DNA of 11,601 nucleotides from JALYXS01 sp051003795 (GTDB lineage Bacteria > Acidobacteriota > Terriglobia > Bryobacterales > Bryobacteraceae). The notes below the pieces were generated by a model. It searched no databases. It was given only the letters and a program-made list of their open reading frames with translations, and had not been told where the DNA came from. Shown in pieces: positions 6,843 through 11,601 of the stretch. Positions within the stretch are counted from its first letter, which is position 1. Every line of letters starts with the position of its first letter. The stretch is from positions 1 through 11,601 of the forward strand of contig JBPCKZ010000134.1 of the NCBI GenBank assembly GCA_051003795.1, written 5' to 3'. The position numbers and the translations under genes are program-made.

Positions 6843-8071
6843 AGAAGTTCTTATTCCTACTAATTTTATCGACAGCCCGCGCCGCGGCTCAGGATATTTC
6901 GGGCGCCTTAAACCGCGAGCTGCCGCAATGGCTCCGCTTCTCCGGCGAATACCGCTCGCGATTCGAAGGCTTTTCGGGCGGCGGCTTTAAGCGGGATAAC
7001 AGCGACGCTTACGTGCTGAGCCGCTTGCGCCTGAACATGCTGGTGCAGCCTACGTCGTGGCTGAAAATGTACGCCCAAGGCCAGGACGCGCGCGTCTTTT
7101 TCAAGGATCAGAAACCCGCCGCGCCTCCGTTTCAGAACACGTGGGACTTGCGGCTGGCATTCGTCGAACTCGGAGATTCCGAAAAGAAGGCGTTTGGCCT
7201 TCGAGTTGGACGCCAGGAGATAAATCTCGGCGAACAGCGCCTGGTTGGAAGCTTGAACTGGACCAACACGGCGCGCAGTTTCGATGCCGTGCGCGCAACC
7301 TTGCGGGGCGGCGGATTCCGGCTTGACGCTTTCGCAAGCTCCGTCGTGGTGCAGCAGGATGGCACTTTCGACCATCACCAGCAGGGCAACAATCTTCACG
7401 GGCTGTACGGCGGCATTGAGAAGCTGGTGCCGGATGCGGTCATCGAGCCGTACGTGTTCTGGCGCGTGCAGCACTCGACGAAACTCGATTCGAAGACAAC
7501 CGGCGTGCGCTGGGTGGGGAAGCTGCCGCGGCATTTCGATTACGGCACGGAAATGGCGATTCAGCGGGGCAGCTTCGCGTCCGCACCAGCCTCGGCGTGG
7601 GCGGGCCATTGGGTCGGTGGTTACACGTTTCGAAATTCGCGCGCGCTGGTGGAATATAACTACGCGTCGGGCGGCCCGCGGCATACGTTCGATCAGTTGT
7701 ATCCGACCGGGCACGACAAGTACGGCCTCGCCGATCAAGTAGGCTGGCGCAATATCCGCGATTTGCGCACTGGCCTGGAATTCAAGCCGTGCAAGAAGTG
7801 GACCGCGGCGGCCATTTTCCACGATTGGCATTTAGCGAACGCGCACGATTCTCTTTACAACGCGGCGGGCGCGGCGATCGTGCGGGCGCCGGCGAACAAT
7901 ACGGAATCGCATGTCGGCGAAGAGCTGGATGCCCAGGCGATGTATGGATTCAATAAACAGGTCCAGATCGGATTTGGGTTTGGCCACATCTTTCCGGGCG
8001 CGTTCTTGAAGCAAACGACACAGGGCCGCGCTTACAACTATCCGTACGTGTTGGCGAACTACGCATTCTAA
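6839..8071 (+). CDS. Outer-membrane beta-barrel porin, alginate-export family
   Basis: A 410-residue exported protein. Residues 1-18 look like a signal peptide (MKKFLFLLILSTARAAAQ) with cleavage likely after AAAQ or near it. The rest shows alternating short amphipathic strands rich in aromatic residues and Gly. The pattern LPQWLRFSGEYRSRFEGF near residues 30-45 and the segment around GLRVGRQEINLGEQRLVG are typical of the alginate export (AlgE-like) family. It ends in phenylalanine (VLANYAF), the usual outer-membrane assembly signal. Start ATG 6839 overlaps the nirD stop, with AAGGAG about eight bases upstream. Family members are often named for alginate, but no alginate gene is near. Its place between nirD and narK suggests a role in passage of nitrate or nitrite through the outer membrane. 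That substrate is inferred. Confidence 0.8.
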   Translation: MKKFLFLLILSTARAAAQDISGALNRELPQWLRFSGEYRSRFEGFSGGGFKRDNSDAYVLSRLRLNMLVQPTSWLKMYAQGQDARVFFKDQKPAAPPFQNTWDLRLAFVELGDSEKKAFGLRVGRQEINLGEQRLVGSLNWTNTARSFDAVRATLRGGGFRLDAFASSVVVQQDGTFDHHQQGNNLHGLYGGIEKLVPDAVIEPYVFWRVQHSTKLDSKTTGVRWVGKLPRHFDYGTEMAIQRGSFASAPASAWAGHWVGGYTFRNSRALVEYNYASGGPRHTFDQLYPTGHDKYGLADQVGWRNIRDLRTGLEFKPCKKWTAAAIFHDWHLANAHDSLYNAAGAAIVRAPANNTESHVGEELDAQAMYGFNKQVQIGFGFGHIFPGAFLKQTTQGRAYNYPYVLANYAF

Positions 8072-8092
8072 AACTGCAACTCAGGAGCAATC

Positions 8093-9322
8093 ATGTCGTT
8101 GCGCGGCTTCACCAAGGCCGGCCACGGGCCAACTCTACTCTCGGCTTTCCTCTATTTCGACGTCAGCTTCATGGTTTGGGTCATGCTTGGACCCATCGGC
8201 CCGTTCATCGCCGAAGCTTACAAGCTTACGGCCGCTCAGAAAGGCCTGCTGACGGCGATCCCGCTCCTCGGCGGTTGCTTCTTCCGCATCGTCCTAGGCG
8301 TGATGACGGAGCGCCTGGGCGCGCGGAAAACAGGGCTGATCGGCTCGGGCGCGACGCTCATCCCGCTGTTTCTGGCGTGGCAGTTTGCCCAGAGCTTCAC
8401 GGCATTTCTCGGAGTGGGATTGCTGCTCGGAATCGCCGGCGCGAGCTTCGCCGCCGCGCTTCCCCTGGCGAGCGCTTGGTATCCACCCGAGTATCAGGGA
8501 CTCGTCATGGGGATCGCCGGGGCAGGGAATTCGGGAACTCTGGTCGCAACGCTTTTCGCGCCGCGTATTGCGCAGGCGATCGGCTGGCGCAACGTTTTTG
8601 GCATCGCGCTAATACCGGTAATCGCCGTGTGGATACTGTTTCTGATGCTGGCGAAAGACGCGCCCGGCACGCGCAAAGCGAAAAGCTGGCACGATTACGT
8701 TTCCGTCTTCAAGATGGCCGACACGGGCTGGTTCTGCTTCATTTATAGCCTGACGTTCGGCGGCTTCGTCGGTCTCGCCAGCTTCCTTACGATCTTTTTC
8801 CACGATCAGTACCAACTCACGAAGGTACAGGCGGGTGATTTGACCACCATCGTGGTTCTTTTCGGCAGCTTCCTGCGTCCGGTGGGCGGCCTGTTGTCCG
8901 ATCGCGTCGGAGGATATCGCATGCTCTTGTTTCTTTTGACGGGGATTTCGGTGTGCGTGGCGGGCGTCGCGACGTTGCCAGCCGTGTGGATGGCGCTGGC
9001 TCTGCTGGTCTGCACGATGGCGATGCTGGGCATGGGCAACGGCGCAGTCTTCCAAATGGTGCCGCAGCGATTCAGCGGACAAGTCGGCGTGATTACCGGA
9101 GTGGTGGGCGCGGCCGGCGGTCTCGGCGGATTTTTGCTGCCTACTCTGCTCGGTTCGATTAAAGGCCGGATGGGAAGCTTCGGCATTGGTTTCGCGCTGT
9201 GCTCGGCGGTGGTGATGACCGGAGCGGCATCATTGTTAATGGTGGGCCGCATGTGGCGCCGCACTTGGGAGCCGGATTCCGCGGTACGCGCCGGATTGCT
9301 ATCTGAACCTCTTCGGCCATAG
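8093..9322 (+). CDS. narK: Nitrate/nitrite transporter, MFS NarK/NasA type
   Basis: A 409-residue inner-membrane protein of the nitrate/nitrite porter family with about twelve hydrophobic segments. Two arginines in the expected substrate-binding places are visible: R65 (GCFFRIVLG) and R262 (SFLRPVGG). The two Gly-rich nitrate signatures are at 141-150 (IAGAGNSGTL) and 333-346 (VITGVVGAAGGLGG), with N146 and N317 matching conserved asparagines. The short cytoplasmic loop and single 12-helix domain favour the importer type used in assimilation. The start ATG 8093 has AGGAG at 8083-8087 and lies 21 bases after the porin stop, so it is probably the last gene of the operon. Whether it is a nitrate importer or a nitrate/nitrite antiporter cannot be decided by eye. 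Confidence 0.9.
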   Translation: MSLRGFTKAGHGPTLLSAFLYFDVSFMVWVMLGPIGPFIAEAYKLTAAQKGLLTAIPLLGGCFFRIVLGVMTERLGARKTGLIGSGATLIPLFLAWQFAQSFTAFLGVGLLLGIAGASFAAALPLASAWYPPEYQGLVMGIAGAGNSGTLVATLFAPRIAQAIGWRNVFGIALIPVIAVWILFLMLAKDAPGTRKAKSWHDYVSVFKMADTGWFCFIYSLTFGGFVGLASFLTIFFHDQYQLTKVQAGDLTTIVVLFGSFLRPVGGLLSDRVGGYRMLLFLLTGISVCVAGVATLPAVWMALALLVCTMAMLGMGNGAVFQMVPQRFSGQVGVITGVVGAAGGLGGFLLPTLLGSIKGRMGSFGIGFALCSAVVMTGAASLLMVGRMWRRTWEPDSAVRAGLLSEPLRP

Positions 9323-9600
9323 CCTGGAGTTTCCCGGGTGCAAGTTTGTCGAGAGGAATATCGAACTGGAGAGGCATCGCTCTCAAGCGGTTATTCAATC
9401 CCTCCCGGACAAGGTTCCGATCGGCTTGAGGTGCCGGGCCAGCTCCGGCTTCGAGATGCGGCGGTGTTCAAGAAGTACTCGCAAATGAAGTTGCCGATGA
9501 CGTGGGAAGCACGGGCGAAACTCAATTGCCAAGCCAATTCGAGGAGGCCCGGGTTTTGGGACAGCACGCGCGAGTCCCAGCCGGGATTCGGCAGGAGGTT
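9323..9600. other. Non-coding stretch after the nitrate operon
   Basis: No gene was recognised. No strong intrinsic terminator with a T-run follows narK. Two small dyads occur: GCCGG/CCGGC at 9433-9449 and TGGGAC/GTCCCA at 9557-9579, neither followed by a T-run. On the minus strand from 9374 a short peptide starting MPLQFDIPLDKL resembles the first residues of acetylxylan-esterase-like hydrolases but loses resemblance within about 15 codons. This is the stretch that lay downstream of the tRNA-Pro gene before the element inserted. Confidence 0.4.
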
Positions 9601-9649
9601 TGGTCGGGGCGGGGCGATTTGAACGCCCGACCCCCTGCGCCCAAGGCAG
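9601..9649 (-). other. Attachment-site remnant: 3' part of tRNA-Pro(UGG)
   Basis: Read on the minus strand, this is the 3' part of a tRNA. The anticodon arm is at 9650-9634, with loop CTTGGGC and anticodon TGG at 9643-9641. A five-base variable loop follows, then a perfect 5-bp T arm (GGGCG, loop TTCAAAT, CGCCC) at 9628-9612. The acceptor 3' strand CGCCCCG is at 9611-9605, then discriminator A and an encoded CCA at 9603-9601. The ending CGCCCCGACCA is typical of bacterial tRNA-Pro. Nothing like the D arm or the 5' acceptor strand lies to the right, and the outermost anticodon-stem pair (A9650-G9634) already mismatches, so the tRNA identity stops at about 9649. A tRNA 3' end without its 5' half is the usual product of integrase-mediated insertion. 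By its orientation the element lies to the right, with the intact tRNA at its far end. Confidence 0.82.
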
Positions 9650-9811
9650 TTCACGGAAGAACAATGAAGTATCCTGTTATCAATTGCTTAGGCTTCATAG
9701 ACTTACGCTCGGCGTGTTGAACTGAGTGGAAGCATTCTGGATCGAAGTGCGCTCGGCAGCTACAAAATCGTCTACAACGGTACAATGAGCGCTTGGAGTA
9801 TCGGCGGCCAT

Positions 9812-10072
9812 ATGAAGCTGGAGATCGAGCTCGACATCCCTGAAGCGATTATCGACAAGGGCTTCGAACAGGAGTTGAAGGCCGAAGCGATTTTGCTGCT
9901 TTTCGGCGAGCGCAAGATTTCGTCCGCGCACGCATCGCATCTGCTTGGATTGACGCGACTCCAGTTTCTGGAACTGCTCACCAAGCGGCACATCCCGCAC
10001 ATCGATTACACGGACGAAGATTGGGAAGCAGACGGCCGCGCTCTCGAAGAATTGGAACGGCGGCAACACTGA
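9812..10072 (+). CDS. UPF0175-family antitoxin
   Basis: An 86-residue protein with the UPF0175 layout: a short N-terminal strand (MKLEIELDIPEAI), a helical stretch (KAEAILLLFGERKISSAHASHLLGLTRLQFLELL), then the R-x-IP-x-I/Y-x-Y end with acidic residues (HIPHIDYTDEDWEAD). The helix-turn-helix-like core SSAHASHLLGLTRLQFLELL (about residues 37-56) is probably the DNA-binding part that also represses the pair. It should neutralise the PIN-like protein encoded 21 bases downstream. I chose ATG 9812 because family proteins begin here; an in-frame ATG at 9785 would add nine residues without similarity. Shine-Dalgarno signals are weak for both (TTGGAG at 9793-9798 is rather far). Confidence 0.8.
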   Translation: MKLEIELDIPEAIIDKGFEQELKAEAILLLFGERKISSAHASHLLGLTRLQFLELLTKRHIPHIDYTDEDWEADGRALEELERRQH

Positions 10073-10093
10073 TTTTCGGGACCGCGGATAGGG

Positions 10094-10579
10094 ATGGTTG
10101 TTTCGGATAGCAGCCCGCTTATCTATTTGGCGGCCCTGAATGACTTTCATCTGTTGAAGGAATTTTTCGGAAGCCTGGTAATTCCGCCTGCTGTCTACGA
10201 GGAAGTCGTGATCCAAGGTTCAGCGTATCCGGTCGCGCAAGCGGTTGCGAGCGCAGTTTGGATTGGAGTCGAGCCACTACGAAGGGTTGGCGCCGTTGAG
10301 TTCGCTCCGGGCATTCGCTTGCACGCCGGAGAGACGCAGGCCATCCTGCTGGCTAAGCACTTAAACGCAGATTCTCTTCTAATGGATGATAGTGATGCGG
10401 TTACAACCGCAAGACTTCTGGGGCTGAATGTGATTCGAACGCCGGGTATTTACCGTCTCGCGAAAGAACGAGGGCGTATTCCGAGCTTGCGCGCTAAACT
10501 CGATCAACTCCGAGCAGCCGGATTTCGGCTGAAGGACACTCACTACCAAAAGATTTTGGGAAGTGCCGGTGAGCTCTGA
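10094..10579 (+). CDS. DUF3368 PIN-like toxin (VapC-type nuclease)
   Basis: A 161-residue protein of the DUF3368 PIN-like family, the usual partner of UPF0175 antitoxins. The acidic residues expected to bind metal are present: D5 in VVSDSSPLIYLA, E36/E37 in VYEEV, E80 in HAGETQAILLA, and D98/D99/D101 in LLMDDSDA. The end RIPSLRAKLDQLRAAGFRL is typical of the family. It should act as an RNA-cleaving toxin in the cytoplasm when the antitoxin is lost. The target RNA is unknown. The start ATG 10094 has only a poor Shine-Dalgarno (ATAGGG directly before it), which may keep toxin synthesis below antitoxin. The next reading frame overlaps its end. All key residues are there, so it may be active. Confidence 0.83.
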   Translation: MVVSDSSPLIYLAALNDFHLLKEFFGSLVIPPAVYEEVVIQGSAYPVAQAVASAVWIGVEPLRRVGAVEFAPGIRLHAGETQAILLAKHLNADSLLMDDSDAVTTARLLGLNVIRTPGIYRLAKERGRIPSLRAKLDQLRAAGFRLKDTHYQKILGSAGEL

Positions 10580-11120
10580 TCCTCAAGACATGGATGACCG
10601 CAATCGGGACAACGACAAATTGCCGGACACGTATGCGCAACTGCGGGCAGAGAATGAGAAGCTCAAGCAACTATTAACCTCGCACGGAATTCACATTCCG
10701 GAGGCAGTACAGCCCCCAACCCTATCCACCGTCACCACGCCCAAGATCCCGATCGTTACAACCAAATCGTCTGCGGAAGCGAAGATCAAGCTGTTTCGGT
10801 CGTTGTTCCGCGGCCGCGAAGACGTTTATGCACTTCGGTGGACAGGTAAGACGGGAAAAAGCGGCTATTCACCCGCCTGCATCCGCGACTGGAAAGCCTT
10901 TTTCGCGACCGATCCGGACCAGCGAAGAACAATAGATAACCGGACACGCAAGCTACTTCCGTTGACGGACGAGGTGGTCCGAAAGCATTTGGCGGGCGAA
11001 CATACTATCGGGCTCTATCCGCTTCTTATCGAAGAAACGTGCTGGTTCCTTGCGGTGGACCTGGACAAGAAGGAATGGCAGGCGGATGCCGCCGCATTTC
11101 TGGCAGCTTGCGATGAGCTG
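10563..11120 (+). pseudogene. TOTE-conflict-system primase (AEP) gene, 3'-truncated fragment
   Basis: About 186 codons resemble the N-terminus of TOTE conflict-system proteins: a short coiled-coil-like start (YAQLRAENEKLKQLLTSHGI, 24-43), a linker, then the archaeo-eukaryotic primase domain from LFRSLFRGREDVYALRW (78-94) to TIGLYPLLIEETCWFLAVDLDK (148-169). D166-x-D168 is the first catalytic metal motif. Similarity stops after AAFLAACDEL (residue 186); the rest of the primase (its RSGNGGH-like strand and histidine), the SF2 helicase and any nuclease part are missing. The frame stays open to 11462, but those residues read through unrelated sequence. The Cys pair common before the LPLTDE motif is absent. 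The start is uncertain: GTG 10563 or 10569 would overlap the toxin gene, while ATG 10590 lies ten bases after it. Without the second half it cannot be a working primase-helicase. Confidence 0.75.
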
Positions 11121-11186
11121 CGCTACTGCCAGCTCAGCTTGTTGGGCCGTAGCGTAGATCCCGAAAACACTGGTAATATCCGACAT
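11106..11186 (-). pseudogene. Stress-protein-like gene, N-terminal fragment
   Basis: On the minus strand an ATG at 11186-11184 is preceded by AGGAG at 11199-11195 with eight bases between. It opens a frame beginning MSDITSVFGIYATAQQAEL and going on AVAQLI. That opening is typical of small general-stress proteins (YflT/GSP17M-like), which start with VxGIY-x-T-x-x-x-AE-x-AV-x-x-L. After about 24-27 residues it runs into the antisense of the TOTE fragment and similarity ends, although the frame continues to 10953. The rest of the gene is therefore lost. The good Shine-Dalgarno and matching N-terminus argue against chance, but the family call rests on about 25 residues. Confidence 0.5.
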
Positions 11187-11486
11187 GGTGAGCGCTCCTC
11201 TTCAGTAGTCCAAACCTACATTTGTGTTCCTTCGATGCCGATGCTTCGAAGCAACTTTCCAATGGCACAAACCAGTACTATTGTACTTCCTCCCAATTGC
11301 GAAGTCCGGACGGAGCCACCACAGAGGTGGGATAATTCGGATGCTGCCGGGCTATTTTCTGACTACGGGCGCCACCGCTCCCTTCACATTCAAGACGGCC
11401 GCGCCTTCGCCAGTCCCAATCAAAGTGATCTTGTAACGGCACCGTCAAACAGCAGCTCTTGATCCTTTTCTCGAAGACCGTGTTCC
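11187..11486. other. Non-coding stretch with small palindromes
   Basis: This 300-bp stretch holds no convincing gene. It is the upstream region of the truncated minus-strand gene and probably its promoter. Visible structures are a perfect 12-bp palindrome TGCTTCGAAGCA at 11242-11253, an AGTAC-TATT-GTACT dyad at 11274-11287, and a small hairpin CCACC-ACAGA-GGTGG at 11316-11330. A short plus-strand frame (11224-11436) and a minus-strand frame ending near 11345 are open, but neither has a good start with Shine-Dalgarno or recognised similarity. Confidence 0.4.
11274..11287 (-). promoter_or_regulatory. Candidate operator: AGTAC-N4-GTACT dyad
   Basis: Perfect 5-bp arms around TATT, lying 88 bases upstream of the truncated stress-like gene's start, next to the TGCTTCGAAGCA palindrome at 11242-11253. 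The position fits a repressor or activator site, but no regulator is known here. The call rests on symmetry only. Confidence 0.25.
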
Positions 11487-11601
11487 CTAGTGTTTGAATC
11501 GTACCCGACCTTGGGTGCGGTTCCAGGTTTTCATCACGTTTTCGACGGCGCGTCCTGCTGTGCCGATTCGCAATACATCCATAATCGCCGGCATCATCTC
11601 G
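11487..11601 (-). CDS. Unrecognised protein, C-terminal end (partial)
   Basis: A minus-strand frame enters from the right edge and ends at TAG (11489-11487), giving 37 residues that finish with GRAVENVMKTWNRTQGRVRF-KH. Composition is normal for a coding end (basic, soluble). I do not recognise the family. It points the same way as the truncated stress-like gene. A chance open frame of this length is possible, so the call is weak. Confidence 0.35.
   Translation of the reverse strand, partial: EMMPAIMDVLRIGTAGRAVENVMKTWNRTQGRVRFKH

Noticed and set aside
6908..7831. Long minus-strand open frame (307 codons) inside the porin gene
   Set aside because: The plus-strand gene has a signal peptide, family features, a Shine-Dalgarno and operon overlap; the antisense frame has none of these.
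9391..9664. Open frames on both strands across the tRNA remnant (including a minus-strand frame starting MNCLGRRGSGVQIAPPRP)
   Set aside because: These are translations of the tRNA 3' part and its flanks; this kind of peptide is a familiar false gene from tRNA sequence, and no good Shine-Dalgarno is present.
9601..9680. Intact tRNA gene
   Set aside because: The 3' half folds well, but no D arm or 5' acceptor strand pairing with CGCCCCG lies to the right of 9650, so it cannot make a full tRNA.
11224..11436. Plus-strand 70-codon open frame
   Set aside because: No Shine-Dalgarno, odd composition, no recognised family, and it covers a region of small palindromes that looks like promoter DNA.
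11121..11462. Coding continuation of the TOTE frame to the stop at 11462
   Set aside because: After the DEL at residue 186 the sequence has no resemblance to the primase family and overlaps the start and Shine-Dalgarno of a minus-strand gene; the open frame is accidental.
1..11601. CRISPR array or tandem repeats
   Set aside because: No regularly spaced direct repeats were seen anywhere in the window.

Overview
This window looks like the chromosome of a Gram-negative, GC-rich soil-type bacterium. Acidobacteriota (Solibacter/Bryobacter-like) fits best, with Planctomycetota as an alternative. The reasons are the overall gene style, an outer-membrane porin inside the operon, and an unusual nitrate-assimilation cluster built on a DmsB-DmsC fusion. 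The taxon is inferred; no phylogenetic marker gene is present.

Left edge (1-126): the last 24 codons of an IS66-family transposase, followed by the right terminal inverted repeat of that insertion sequence. Next comes a leader of about 256 bp (127-382) with a GTA-N8-TAC palindrome that may control the operon.

Centre (383-9322): one tightly packed plus-strand operon of six genes for nitrate assimilation. The order is a fused iron-sulfur/membrane-anchor subunit, a cytoplasmic molybdopterin nitrate reductase (nasA-like), the nitrite reductase large subunit (nirB), the Rieske-type small subunit (nirD), an outer-membrane beta-barrel of the alginate-export family, and a NarK/NasA-type nitrate/nitrite transporter. 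Three junctions overlap (4, 13 and 4 nt) and two have short gaps (9 and 21 nt). The implied flow is nitrate across the outer membrane through the porin, across the inner membrane through NarK, reduction to nitrite by the Mo enzyme with electrons probably from the quinol pool through the fused FeS/anchor protein, and then NAD(P)H-driven reduction to ammonium by NirBD. Charge distribution in the anchor suggests its iron-sulfur domain faces the cytoplasm, opposite to classical DmsABC.

Right part (9323-11601): accessory DNA. At 9601-9649 on the minus strand lies an exact 3' part of a tRNA-Pro(UGG) gene: anticodon arm, T arm, acceptor 3' strand and CCA. The 5' half is absent. This is the signature of an attachment site left by a tRNA-targeting integrative element, which should extend to the right. 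Just inside it are a UPF0175 antitoxin and DUF3368 PIN-like toxin pair, then a 5' fragment of a TOTE-conflict-system primase gene (10563 to about 11120). That fragment is cut off exactly where a minus-strand stress-protein-like gene (start 11186, good Shine-Dalgarno) is also cut off after about 25 codons, so two genes were joined tail to tail by recombination. About 300 bp without a convincing gene follows, then the C-terminal end of an unrecognised minus-strand gene at the window edge.
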